NCBI GenBank assembly: GCA_023014335.1 | Contig: JAECYW010000004.1 | Coordinates: 744,001 to 808,000 of the forward strand | Length of the DNA stretch: 64,000 bases | Source: Galerina marginata | Taxonomy: Eukaryota; Basidiomycota; Agaricomycetes; Agaricales; Galerinaceae | Direction: 5' to 3' | Shown: one piece after another, positions 10,873-21,298 of the stretch | How the letters are laid out: the number at the start of each line of letters is the position of its first letter | Numbering within the stretch: position 1 is the first letter of the stretch | Notes under the pieces: model-generated | Databases searched by the model: none | Told to the model about the DNA's origin: nothing | The model's input: only the letters and a program-made list of their open reading frames with translations | Translations under genes and position numbers: made by a program

Positions 10873-11707
10873 TTAGTTCCTCCGATAAAACATCAGAAAA
10901 AACATGTACTGTATTTATGGGAAACATATTATATTTGGGAGGAGGGGGAGTTCACCTACTGGCGTAAAAAAATATAGTGTGTATTGGTACACTTTCCACA
11001 TTCTTCTGGCCCTTTCTCAAGAATGTCCAAGTTCAGCTTTTTTTTGGGAGGTGGGATAGAGGTGCTCTCCGAATTTGAGTCTTGACCGCCTTCGCCTCCG
11101 TCTGCGGGATATTTCCTACAACACTAATAATAGGGAGGTGCGTACTACATGCAAACCTTGAATAAATAAAAATGTCATTACATGCTCTGTGAGGTCTCCT
11201 TCAAAATCAAGCATCGAAGTAGGAATGAACCTTGTCGATGAGTACTATGAGCCCAAAGGCGAACCCCTATTTGGAAATCACAACACTAATCAATACCGGA
11301 TGACCGATCGCCATCAAGATCGGCCGGCCTGCTACCTAATCACTGTTCGTCTCACCCGTTCATGCATTACGATTCTTCTTGATTCCAAGAATTGGTACTA
11401 AGGATCCCATCTAGAAGTGCCTCAGCCTCCGCCGTTGGTTTTACCTGCTCCTAGTTATTCCTGAGCATAGCGATCTGGCGAAACCGAAGGTCGACTTGCA
11501 ACTTCCAAATCGCACGCGACGTTGACACTTGCCTCTTCTCCTTTCCCTTGTTTCAACAACAGCCTACAGGTCACATCGACTGATACATAAGATCTTACGT
11601 CGCAGTGGCTTGGACGAGAACAAGGCCAACGCCGACTTATTTCCATTGATCTCTCTTAACGGCTTTCCAACTCAAAAGCCCTGAAACAGTTCCTTCTACC
11701 CAACACC
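10873..11707. other. intergenic, no supported gene
   Basis: AT-rich sequence after the TIR elements, leading into the GC-rich isochorismatase-like gene. It holds that gene's 5' region. No coding, RNA or repeat feature is convincing. Confidence 0.4.
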
Positions 11708-12361
11708 ATGAACGGGACCCTCGCACCCCCAACCTCATCCTCCAACACCTCCGCCTCCGCCTCGCCCACACCCTCTCCCACACCGCCCATAGCGCCCCGA
11801 ATCGACCCGCACCGCGTGCTCCTCCTGCTCGACATCCAAGTCGCCATGCTCTCCCCACCCCCCGCCGGCGTCCCCGCCTCCGAATCCGTGCGTGCCCACC
11901 TCGCACACATCCTCACCCACGCCCGCGCCGCCCACCCCCCACCGCTCATCGTCCACGTCCGCAACTCGGGCGACGCAGGCGACCCCGACGAGCCGCTCTC
12001 CCCAGGGTGGGAGCTCATCTTCCCGCCGCTCCCCGGCGAGATCACCATCGACAAGCTCAAGAACAACGCCTTTGCCGGCACGCCGCTCGCGAGCGTGATT
12101 CCTGCCGACGCGGAGATCGTGGTGGCCGGGTTCCAGACGGATTATAGCATACGCGCGACGTGCAGCGCGGCGCTTGGGAGGGGGAACGAGGTGCTGCTGA
12201 TCCGCGGCGCGCATGCGACGTATGATCGGATTGAGGTGCTGCATGGCGGAGGGGTGACCCCGGCGTGGAGGATCGAGGCGGAGATCGAGGCGGAGCTTGA
12301 GGAGGCGGGCGTGCATTTGCTGGAGATGAAGGATCTGCCGGGGATTTTCATGGATCGGTAG
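11708..12361 (+). CDS. isochorismatase-family cysteine hydrolase
   Basis: Member of the isochorismatase-like hydrolase superfamily, which includes nicotinamidases and amide hydrolases; the substrate is not assignable. Intronless, 217 residues. After a low-complexity Thr/Ser/Pro leader (1-35) the fold starts at VLLLLDIQVAML with the catalytic Asp. The catalytic Lys lies in DKLKNNAF, and the nucleophilic Cys in YSIRATCSAAL, preceded by GFQTD. The loop RGAHATYD matches the family position. The gene is far richer in G+C than its flanks and has strong third-position GC, which opens long false frames on the opposite strand. A single exon plus this composition could mean a late arrival, or just codon bias. 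Start: first ATG, with CACC before it. Confidence 0.85.
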   Translation: MNGTLAPPTSSSNTSASASPTPSPTPPIAPRIDPHRVLLLLDIQVAMLSPPPAGVPASESVRAHLAHILTHARAAHPPPLIVHVRNSGDAGDPDEPLSPGWELIFPPLPGEITIDKLKNNAFAGTPLASVIPADAEIVVAGFQTDYSIRATCSAALGRGNEVLLIRGAHATYDRIEVLHGGGVTPAWRIEAEIEAELEEAGVHLLEMKDLPGIFMDR

Positions 12362-13405
12362 CGTTTGGCGCCTGGGTAGGGCCTGGAGCTGGGGGGCTAG
12401 GCGGAAAGCTAGAAGGTCTAGGCTATGGTATGGGGAAATGTGCTGTTCTACGAATTTGGTGGGACGCGGATGCGTGGATTTGGATGGGCATATATTCGGC
12501 TTCATTTTTGTCCGGTGGTAGGGAGGCGAGGAAAACAATGAACAAATTCTCAGATATATATGCGCGTACGCGTCATTTTACCGCGTCTTTCTTTTTGGAA
12601 ACCGCAGATGGCTCAACCACCCAGGTGCATGTCCTCGGATTTAGTTGTTCGTATACTAATGCTAATTCGGTTTTAGGTCTCCTTGCTTCTGGCTACACCT
12701 TCCTTTCCTTCGAATTCTATGTATACACAGGGCCCAGCCTACCGCGTCCAGCGGCTCAATCGTTCGCCCTTATCAAATCCACGATTTCCAACAAATAGGA
12801 ACGCGTCATACACGATTACGCCGTTGCCTCATCCGCATACATCGACCCCCGGTGTTGACCAAACGTTCAACGTTCAACGTTCAACCACTCTCCCTCTCCC
12901 CTTAGCCTCCCTCGCGGCTCCGAGTCCCAACTCAACTGGGCGATAGATCGGTGCCGACTCCGTCAATGCGGTACCATCGCGCTGGATCTTTTAGTCTCTC
13001 CGCGCCTCCGTCGCTAAATAAAGCACCAGCGCTTTCCGTCTTTTCTTTCTTTCTTGGTATATATTTTTGGGTGCGAAATTGGAGGGACTTCCGGTATGGT
13101 TGCTTCTTACTTACTCTGAAGGACGTTCCCGATGGTATCTATCCACTTTCGTTTGATTGATTGGCCTCATAACAGCCATATATTGGTGTACTGCTGGTAG
13201 AAGCTTTCGCATATCCTTCAGGTTTGGGTTTTTATGATTTGTATTGTATAGAGTATCTGGTTTTTATCATCTCTTGCTTTTTTCATTGCTTTCTTAAAAA
13301 TACATGCTTGGACTTCAGAGGCTGTTTCATATTGAATCAAACGAGAGAACGGGAAATAAATTGTAGAATCGCAATTACAAAGATCGACTTGCCAGTACTA
13401 GTTAA
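12362..13405. other. intergenic between hydrolase and F-box paralog 2
   Basis: Convergent gene ends, so mainly 3' sequence. The only structure seen is three tandem copies of a 7-base AACGTTC unit at about 12862-12883. No gene is supported. Confidence 0.4.
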
Positions 13406-15139
13406 TCAAAAAGTAATTTGACCAGATTTCTGACGATTCTTTGCCAGGTTGAGACCTTCTGGTTTCCCACTGCCGCAAATATATTCTCTTACTATATTGC
13501 CTTCTTTCCATTTCAACCTTAAACCAGTCAAAGTATCGAGAAGCCGCATGTCCAGGTAAGAAAATGGGGAGTATCGGGGTGATATTTCGAGTTCCTGTAT
13601 TGGAATTCCGCGTTCCTGCCTTTGGAACAGAAAGGTCTTCATGTAGGTTAATGGAAATGGGGTGTAGAATGTATATATGATTTTTTTGAGAGACGGAAAG
13701 AAAAGATGACTTTCATTAGTCTTGAAAAGAATGTCAAAGAGATCTTGTGTCGTCTCCAAGGTCTCGAGGGAATGAAGTGATGTTATAAAAGGGGTGAAAT
13801 TGGTGTTGCAGAAATCGGACTCCGAGGGAAGTAGGTGTATTGCCAGGGTGGTGACTTTGTCGAACCGGCAAGTGGAAAGAGTAGAGAGTAGAGAGTCCAG
13901 AGGGAGAAGAGAAATCCCAGTTATGCTTTCGATGTCAAAGATGAACACTGGAAGCCCACGTGAATCTAAATCGGAGGGGGGGACGTCCACCTCTTCACAA
14001 CTGAGAAAAAACCTGTTGTTTCGGATCTTTAGATCCAATTTTGATGCTATATGGGAGTCAAAGAAATTCTTGGCATAGAGAAGCAACACTACAGGCACTC
14101 GAGGTCGCATGTCTGCAACCCAATCAACACTAGAGGTGTCTAAAATCAAACTGCATCCTGGCGCTGGGGTGATGTGCTCCAATAACGTTAGACATCCGCC
14201 GATGGTGCCATACAATGAGATATATGAAAGACGGGGGAAATTAGTATGAGGGAATTTCGACATGGGAATGTTTTCGATGGTTTGATCCCGGCAAATGGAG
14301 AGATATTCTAGACCCAACATCTGGGAAAGAGCGCTTAATAGCATAGCAATTGTAAAGTTGCCTTTGAGATCTAGATGACGAAGTTGAGGTTGCGAGGAGG
14401 AAGGTATCCTGAAGAGGATGTTCGATGAAGCGAACCAGCGCAAAGCAGGCGCATGATCAGCGAAAATGGTGTTGATTTGGGTTGAAAGAATGTCGGGAAT
14501 GTCGGTCCCGTAACTTGAACGGAAGGCTATAACGACAGACTGCATGGTCGGAGCAGGTCGTAAGAACACGCCCCACCTGACGTCGTTGACAGCACTGTAG
14601 CCCACCATTTCAATCTCTAATTCACGAATTCGCTCCCAGTTGCTGTCCAGGAGAGACAGCAAGAACGTTGTCTGATCTGGCGTAGCTATGATGCCCTTGA
14701 CATGAAGCGGCGACTGGCCTGTCCTAAGCAGAACTTCGTCTCTCCAATGAGGATGCTTCAGGTGGTCGAGGTCAATGCATCTGCTCCACACTGACGACGA
14801 GCTGAGCATGACATCACGCCAATGTTTGCAAACCTGAGACGACCATCGGGCAGTGGTGAGCGCACTGAATGCGGTTGGCAAGAGTTTTAGATCATGACAG
14901 CGACCTGTGGTGCCCATATCTGCGTTTTTCATGAAGATATGCCATAGTACATCGCGATGTAATTTTGAGATCGGTGCTTCATCGTGTTGACCTTTAGGGA
15001 CCGATACTGGTTTAGTGCATGGAGGCAATGTCGCTGACGGCTGCATGAGTGAATCTGAGAGGTGTTGGGGGTGAAAGACCAATTCAAGCGCAACAGATGT
15101 GGCTTGATCGTGGGTGAGTTGCAAGAGGAAGGCGATCAT
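13406..15139 (-). CDS. F-box/LRR-like protein, paralog 2
   Basis: Predicted SCF ubiquitin-ligase adaptor with unknown target. Single exon, 577 residues from the ATG at 15139. The N-terminus FLLQLTHDQATSVALE precedes the proline-rich linker and the F-box-like region (KLHRDVLWHIFM, VCKHWRDVMLSSSSVW). Leu-rich repeats follow, and it ends like its paralogs with EYICGSGKPE. It shares most of its length, and part of its upstream region, with the gene at 15587-17206. The two therefore arose by a local duplication of about 2.1 kb that included the promoter. The reading frame is intact. Confidence 0.85.
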   Translation of the reverse strand: MIAFLLQLTHDQATSVALELVFHPQHLSDSLMQPSATLPPCTKPVSVPKGQHDEAPISKLHRDVLWHIFMKNADMGTTGRCHDLKLLPTAFSALTTARWSSQVCKHWRDVMLSSSSVWSRCIDLDHLKHPHWRDEVLLRTGQSPLHVKGIIATPDQTTFLLSLLDSNWERIRELEIEMVGYSAVNDVRWGVFLRPAPTMQSVVIAFRSSYGTDIPDILSTQINTIFADHAPALRWFASSNILFRIPSSSQPQLRHLDLKGNFTIAMLLSALSQMLGLEYLSICRDQTIENIPMSKFPHTNFPRLSYISLYGTIGGCLTLLEHITPAPGCSLILDTSSVDWVADMRPRVPVVLLLYAKNFFDSHIASKLDLKIRNNRFFLSCEEVDVPPSDLDSRGLPVFIFDIESITGISLLPLDSLLSTLSTCRFDKVTTLAIHLLPSESDFCNTNFTPFITSLHSLETLETTQDLFDILFKTNESHLFFPSLKKIIYTFYTPFPLTYMKTFLFQRQERGIPIQELEISPRYSPFSYLDMRLLDTLTGLRLKWKEGNIVREYICGSGKPEGLNLAKNRQKSGQITF

Positions 15140-15586
15140 ATGCAAGCCCCCTATCCAAAATGGACTGAATGCTGAGTGATCGATTAATATTCCTCAGTAC
15201 CTCAGCACCCACTACTAGTACCCCGACGTGAACCCGTCTCTACTGGCCATAAAATATCAACTCTAAATCATTCCACTCATACTGGCCCTTGAAAAATTAT
15301 ACATGACCTGCTTGGCCTTACCGGTCGGCGGTTTCATGTCAATGGCTATGTTATCGGTCAAGCTTAGAGTTATGACTGGCCAAGGAAGGTCCAGCCCAAG
15401 CGCTCACACCTGCTGTGAATGGCACTCGTACTCCTCAACTTCTCAAACACCCCTGTCGTGCTCGAAGGCATTGCATGATCAAGGCTAATCATTAAGCAAA
15501 CGATAAAATGGGGGACAGAGTGTCAAGTTGCATTTACAAAGATCAACGTTCAACGTCCAGTAATTTAAAATAACTCGGAATAGATT
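15140..15586. other. spacer between tandem F-box paralogs
   Basis: Upstream region of paralog 2. About the first 100 bases (CTGAATGCTGAGTGAT and neighbours) resemble the region upstream of paralog 3, which shows the duplication included 5' sequence. No gene seen. Confidence 0.45.
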
Positions 15587-17206
15587 TCAAACCAGATTTT
15601 TTGCCAGGTTGAGGCATTCTGGATTCCCACTGCCGCAAATATACTCCTTCAATATGTCGCCTTGTTTCCATTTCAACCTTAGACCGGTCAAATTATCGAG
15701 AGGGCGCATATCCTGGTAAAATGAGAAATGTGGGGGTGATATTGTGAGCTCCTGTATTGGAATCCCAAGTTCCTGCCTTCGGAAAAGAAAGTTCTTCATG
15801 AAGTCTGATGGAAATGTGTTGTAGAGTTTGTATACAATCGTTTTGAGAGACGGAAAGACAAGACGACTTTCGTCAGTCCTGAAAAGGATGTCAAACAGAG
15901 CTTGTGTCGTCTCTAAAGTCTCGAGGGAATTAAGTGAAGATATAAAAGGGATGAAATTTGCGTTGTCAAAATCGGCCTCCGAGAAAAGCTGGTGGATTGC
16001 CAGGGTGGTGACTTTGTCGAACCGGCAAGTGGAGAAAATATAAAGTAGAGAATCCAGGGGGAAAAGACCAGTGTTAGTAATGGTTTCGATGTCGACGGCA
16101 AACTCTGGAAGCCGACATGAATCTGAATCGGAGGGAGGGACTACCATTTCCTCGCAACTGAGAGAAAACCTGTTTTTTCGAATCTTCAGGTCCAATTTTG
16201 ATGCTGTATGAGATTCAAAGAAACTGTTGGCGTAGTGAAACAACACTTCAGGCACTCGATGTCCCATGTTTGCAACCCAATCAACACCAGAGGTGTCTAA
16301 AATCAAACTGCATCCTGGCGCTGGGGTAATGTGCTCCAATAACATTAGACATCCGCCGATGGTGCCATATAATAAGATATATGAAAGACGGGGGACATTA
16401 ATGTGAGGCATTATCGACATGGGATTTTCTTCGATGTGTGAATCCCGGTGTATCGAGAGATATTCTAGACATGACATCCGGGAAAGAGCACCTAACAGCT
16501 GAGCAGCTGTAAATTTGCCTTTGAGTTCTAGGTGACGAAGTTGAGGGAGCGAGCGGCGTGAAGGCATTCTGAAGAGGATGTTGGACGAAGCGAACCGGAC
16601 CAAAGCAGGAGCGTGGTCAGCAAAAATGGTGTTGTCTGGGGTCGAAAGAACGTCCGGGATGCCGGTCTCGTAACGGAAGGCTATAACGACCGACTGAACG
16701 ATCGGAGCAGGTTGTAAGAACACGTCCCACCTGACGTCGTCGACAGCACTGTCGTCGACAATTTCAATCTCTATTTCACGTATTCGGTGCCAGTTGCTGT
16801 CCAGGAGAGACAGCAAAAACATTGCTTCATCTGGTGTGGTTATGATCCCCTTGACATGGAGCGGCAAGTGGTCTGTCCTAAGCAAAACTTCGTCTCTCCA
16901 ACGAGGATCCTCCTGATTCAGGTGGTCGAGGTCAATGCACCTACTCCACACGGACGACGAGCTGAGCATGACATCACGCCAATGTCTGCAAACCTGAGAC
17001 GACCAGCGGGCAGTGGTAAGCGCACTGAGTGCGGCAGGCAAGGATATTAGATCATGACAACGACCTGTGGTGTTCATATCTGCGTTTTTCATGAAGATAA
17101 GCCATAATACATCGCGATGAAGTTTCGAGAAGGGTGCTTCATAGTGTCGACCTTTGGGCACCGATACTGATCCAGTGGGTGGAAGTATTGTAGCTGACGG
17201 CTGCAT
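15587..17206 (-). CDS. F-box/LRR-like protein, paralog 3 (N-terminally restarted)
   Basis: Same family and domain order as paralog 2: VCRHWRDVMLSSSSVW, FADHAPALVRFASSNI, EYICGSGNPE. Single exon, 539 residues from the ATG at 17206. Compared with paralog 2, the ancestral start is now TTG (17298-17300). One extra base lies between that point and MQPSAT, where paralog 2 reads CAACACCTCTC and this copy CAACACCTTCCT. The old N-terminus is therefore out of frame, and translation must begin at the internal ATG, which is shared with both paralogs. The F-box itself stays intact. The protein may still work, or the gene may be at an early stage of decay. Confidence 0.75.
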   Translation of the reverse strand: MQPSATILPPTGSVSVPKGRHYEAPFSKLHRDVLWLIFMKNADMNTTGRCHDLISLPAALSALTTARWSSQVCRHWRDVMLSSSSVWSRCIDLDHLNQEDPRWRDEVLLRTDHLPLHVKGIITTPDEAMFLLSLLDSNWHRIREIEIEIVDDSAVDDVRWDVFLQPAPIVQSVVIAFRYETGIPDVLSTPDNTIFADHAPALVRFASSNILFRMPSRRSLPQLRHLELKGKFTAAQLLGALSRMSCLEYLSIHRDSHIEENPMSIMPHINVPRLSYILLYGTIGGCLMLLEHITPAPGCSLILDTSGVDWVANMGHRVPEVLFHYANSFFESHTASKLDLKIRKNRFSLSCEEMVVPPSDSDSCRLPEFAVDIETITNTGLFPLDSLLYIFSTCRFDKVTTLAIHQLFSEADFDNANFIPFISSLNSLETLETTQALFDILFRTDESRLVFPSLKTIVYKLYNTFPSDFMKNFLFRRQELGIPIQELTISPPHFSFYQDMRPLDNLTGLRLKWKQGDILKEYICGSGNPECLNLAKNLV

Positions 17207-17553
17207 GAATGAATCTAGGAAGGTGTTGGGGGTGAAAAGCCAATTGAAGCGCAACAGATGTGGCTTGATCGTGGGTGAGTTGCAAGAGGAAGGCGATCAA
17301 GCGCCTCTAATATCCCACACAAAAAAAAAGAAGACTGAATGCTGAGTGATTAATGATTCCTTAGCACCCTCACTACCTCAACGTAAGCCTGTCTTTTTTT
17401 GCATATAAAATTACTGCTTGCATCCTCAATACTGAGTACTGAGTGCCAAAGCACTAGAAACTTAAATTTCATGTTACATAACTCGAACTTGAACCCACTT
17501 CGACTATCTACATTTACCGACAGTCGGAAACAGCCCTGTTTTTTATCGATTCC

Positions 17554-18195
17554 TCAGTCTTTAAGTTCGGGTTCCTTGCATTCCTGGTCAGTTGGGCGCC
17601 TGGTCAAAAACTCTCCAGCAATAGCCGGTCTCTCCTCAATCGCCATCCCTTTCTCCTTGATAATTGCTGAGATGTCAACGTCAGGCTTTAAGAGGCCTGC
17701 GCGATGGAGCACCCTCGCCGCGGCTTCAATCCAGTGGCGACATCCACGGGTTCCCGAGCTATGATTGGTGAACTTGAACCAACACATGGGCTTTTCCGCA
17801 TGGACTCCGTCAGTCGCATCTGCCGAGGGGTGCAGAATCGCGTTGATGTAGTCCAGGACCGTGTTGTGGTGGTCAGCAATCGGTAGTTCGTACATGGGGT
17901 GGGTATCCGGAAGGGGTCCACCGCCAATGTGCAGCTGGCCATATGGTGTCTTGATGCCCTTCTGCGCATTTTTCATATTGAAGAACGTGCGGCGGCCAGG
18001 GCCATGGGACTCATCGTCGTGTTGTAGCAGGATGCGCCAGTGGCCGTAGGAGGCGCCAGTGCTGACAAGAAACACTTTGCGTACGGTCCAGTCGAGCTGT
18101 GGCCATAGGTTGCCACGATCCCTGTCGGGGATGAAGATCAGAAGAGGTTCGTATTGGTTTTCGAGAGCTGTAAGGTTGCCGGGTTTATCTGCCAT
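17554..18195 (-). CDS. unknown 213-residue protein (possibly DUF7770-like)
   Basis: Intronless, 213 residues, hydrophilic, no signal peptide or membrane segment. The centre has GHWRILLQHD, and the C-terminal half has GTRGCRHWIEAAARVL followed by AGLL. A Gly-Cys-Arg-aromatic-Trp pattern of this kind occurs in the fungal DUF7770 group as I remember it; I treat that as a hint only. No catalytic motif is visible. It is followed downstream by F-box paralog 3 on the same strand and preceded by a small membrane-protein gene. ATG at 18195 is the only in-frame start near the 5' end. Confidence 0.65.
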   Translation of the reverse strand: MADKPGNLTALENQYEPLLIFIPDRDRGNLWPQLDWTVRKVFLVSTGASYGHWRILLQHDDESHGPGRRTFFNMKNAQKGIKTPYGQLHIGGGPLPDTHPMYELPIADHHNTVLDYINAILHPSADATDGVHAEKPMCWFKFTNHSSGTRGCRHWIEAAARVLHRAGLLKPDVDISAIIKEKGMAIEERPAIAGEFLTRRPTDQECKEPELKD

Positions 18196-18356
18196 AGTCT
18201 AAATAAAAAGGTTAAACGGGTTTACGATGATATAACGCAAGAAAAATTCGTACTAGATATATCAGTTGCCTTTAAGTTGTGGCTTTCTGAATGTCTGACT
18301 GACTTTATCGACGAGAAGCGGTCGATATTATAGCTTTTCGTAGGGTTCGCACAACA

Positions 18357-18952
18357 TCATTTTCCGACCACAATCATCCGACCGCCAGTAACAAAATATG
18401 GAAGCACCACTCCAAATGTGAAGGCTACTCGGTAGAGAAAAATTGTGGCGTCCTGCCGGCTGTGAAGGAGGTCACAAGGCCCAGCACAAACCACTGTGCC
18501 ACGGATCAGAGAAAGGAGGACTTACACCCCCGACAAAGCCAAGAACCCAGAGTATCATTGCAGATGTCGAAAGTCGCTGCCAGTTCTCCGCCAGGTAAAG
18601 ATAGTCGTGGAGTTGATCTTTTCGACAGCAGCTGCCGCAGATCACCAGATATGTTAATATGCAGACCTGGGCCAGCAAGTTGATGAACTTCCTCGAAGGC
18701 CGGAGAGTTTCAAGATTGGATGGACTCGGAGAAGGAACAAAGAAGGATGCTTTTCTCTAGAATTCGCAATGAACTGTTCACGCCAAAACGCGGTTGTCCT
18801 CGTGTTGACCTCATGACACGTGACTTTCTGATCCGCAAACTCAGGAATCTGCCACCATAAACTCTACAAGTCGTTGAACAGTCGCGACACGAACTCGACA
18901 CATATCCTTCTACATATAATGCCCACTGCCGTAGGCCCAACGCTTCTGTCAT
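18357..18952 (-). CDS. hypothetical small membrane protein
   Basis: Not recognised. Reconstructed from four exons, 18952-18914, 18863-18726, 18666-18528 and 18493-18357. Every junction is GT-AG, introns are 34-62 bp, and the frame stays open to give 150 residues. It begins MTEALGLRQWALY. A charged segment with AFWREQFIANSREKHPSL is followed by a hydrophobic, Cys-rich segment (ILTYLVICGSCC), then ENWQRLSTSAMILWVLGFVG and FTFGVVLPYFVTGG as probable membrane helices. The third intron is short (34 bp). The gene is divergent from the P450, with 286 bp between the start codons. Support is frame and splice consistency only, with no homology. Confidence 0.45.
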
Positions 18953-19238
18953 CTTCACAGTGAGCTGTAGGTCTTGAAATGAATATTTTTCTCGTGGAGG
19001 ATCAATGATCGATGATTCGCGAAGGATTCACGAACATGAGCTCAGCACATTCTGCTTAAAAGTTTAAAATCTGTCATGTGTCTCACTCCTTCACATCCTC
19101 ACTGGGTCTAATTTAGGAACTTTACCACCGTGTAATCGAAGGCCTGCCAGGCGTAGAGAGTTCTCCGCCAGAATTCCTTCGCCCTGGAACGTCAACCCCA
19201 GGCCCCGACCTTGTGAAGCCTTTCTCACAGCCAACATC
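18953..19238. promoter_or_regulatory. shared divergent promoter region
   Basis: 286 bp between the start codons of the small membrane-protein gene (-) and the cytochrome P450 (+). If the minus gene is real, the pair may be co-regulated. No specific binding site was recognised. Confidence 0.35.
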
Positions 19239-21298
19239 ATGTTCAGCGAAAACAACCTCCTGCTGCCTAGTCTCTTACTTGGCTTTGTTATCTATTATGG
19301 CTGTCTCTGGTACTTTTCCGGATCACGCATACGTGCGAGAGGCATTCGGCTTCCTCCAGGACCGCCGCAGCGGTTTTTAATAGGCAATCTTCGAGAACTA
19401 GCAGCTATGGCCAGAACAGAGCCATGGCTGGCCTTCACAGCCTGGTCTAAAGTTTACGGTGAGCTTTATCGCACTAATAAATTCGCTGCATCAATGATAA
19501 AATGCTGTCACGTACTGGAACACTCCAGGACCTATCGTCTACTTTCGAGTGCTTAACCAGAAAACCATCCTATTGAATTCAGGCAAGATGGCCTTGGACT
19601 TATTGGAGTCGCGATCGAATATCTATTCCGACAGACCCCGCTTGTGGATGGGAGGAGAGCTCGCTGGACGGAAGTGGTCCGTTTTCCTGACGTCTTATCT
19701 CGATCCTCGATTTAGGGTGTTTCGGCGACTTCTCCAAAACGGTCTGAACGCAAGAGCGTCCAAGAGTTACCGTCAAATACAAACTCAGGAGGCCCAAGTC
19801 CTGCTCCAGGGTCTTGCAAACTCTCCTCAGGACTTTGGCGCACATATTCGACGGTGAATTTGTTCACTCTAGTCGTTAAGCCCCAATTAATTTGACTGTA
19901 TACTGAAGGAACGCCGTCGCTGTCATTCTTAAAGTTGCCTACGGATATCAGGTTTCATCGAATGGCGATAGTTTGGTACGCCATCTCGACAGGGCCTTCC
20001 AATTAGCGGCTACGTTGAACGTTCCAGGAAAGTATTGGGTCGAATTTCTTCCTATCTGTAGGAATCTCAATTTTGTTCTTGCCGTAAATATACCTCATAC
20101 TCACTTTACTAGTGCGATTTGTCCCAGCCTGGTTCCCTGGAGCCGGTTTTAAGCGGAAAGCCTTGGAAATAGGACGAGAATTGAGCCAGACCGAGACCAT
20201 TCCATTTGACTGGGCACAGAAACAGATTGTTCGCTTGTCGTCGTTGGCACCATACATGCATTGATGAACTGAATGCCTCGTTTTCACAGGCCACTACAAA
20301 CTTCATAGAATCGTTTACTTCGAAACATCTTGGAGACGGTCAAGCCTTGAAACAAAGTTCTCTAGAGGATGTCAAATGGTGCGCTGCAGCACTCTACGTT
20401 GGTGGCGGAGATACGGTTGGTTGCAAATTCATCCGATTGTATACAAATATTCCTTCATGGCAATTATAGACCGTCTCCGCCTTGAGAAGCTTTCTCTTGT
20501 TGTTGGTTCTCCACCCAGAAATCCAGAAACGAGCACAGGATGATATTGATTCTATCGCACCCAATCGTCTTCCTACACATGACGACTACGACTCTCTGCC
20601 ATTCGTTCGAGCCATAGTCAAGGAAACCTTACGTTGGGCTCCCGTTGCACCTCTCGGTAAATATCTAATTCCTTCCAGGAACCCATTTAGGCTTAGATTT
20701 TGGTTATAGGGCTGCCGCATCGGGCGATAGAAGATGATATCTATGACAATTATTTTATCCCCAAAGGAATTCAAGTTATTGCAAACATCTGGTGCGGGAG
20801 TGCTTTCACTTTTCATGCTATAAATTGCCGTGCTCATGAATTGAATAATTCCAGGGCTATCACACATGACGAAGACATTTACCCAGATCCTGATACATTT
20901 GACCCATCTCGCCATCTCGAAAGTAATCCTGACCGACAGCCCGACCCATTCAAATTTGTGTTCGGTTTCGGGAGGAGAATCTGTCCAGGTTAGCTCTACT
21001 TTGCCAAATGACTACGATGAAAACCATCGTGATTGAGTTGATTCTAGGGGCGCATCTGGCTGAGATGTCATTATTCCTGAATATGGCTTGCATTCTTGCA
21101 GTCTTCAAGGTCTCGAAAGCTGTTGATGCTGATGGGTTGGAAATTGAACCAGAGATTGCTTGGACCACTGGAGCGACCAGGTTCGTTGCTGTGATTTTAT
21201 TTTGGGAGCACGTTGTTCATATTCTATTTAGACACCTGAAACCATTCCAGTGTCAAATCAAGCCGCGCTCGAATGAACATTTATCGTTGTTAGGTTAG
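19239..21298 (+). CDS. cytochrome P450 monooxygenase
   Basis: Heme-thiolate monooxygenase of the type often annotated in basidiomycetes as O-methylsterigmatocystin-oxidoreductase-like; substrate unknown. Ten exons: 19239-19458, 19529-19853, 19909-20057, 20113-20228, 20290-20415, 20470-20656, 20710-20791, 20855-20988, 21048-21180 and 21232-21298; 512 residues. An N-terminal membrane anchor (LLLPSLLLGFVIYYGCLWYF) is followed by the proline hinge LPPGPPQR. The I-helix oxygen-binding motif reads YVGGGDTTVS, the K-helix has KETLRW (ExxR), the PERF-like segment is FDPSRHL, and the heme loop is FGFGRRICPG with the Cys ligand. All key residues are present, so the enzyme should be active on the ER membrane. 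Confidence 0.9.

Noticed and set aside
11735..12538. 267-codon open frame opposite the isochorismatase-like gene
   Set aside because: It is the mirror of a GC-rich, codon-biased gene; the sense frame carries a full catalytic triad, while the antisense protein is Arg/His-rich without motifs.
20381..20480. Unusual GGGDTT I-helix motif in the P450
   Set aside because: It still satisfies the [AG]-G-x-[DE]-T-[TS] rule, so it is not evidence of lost activity.
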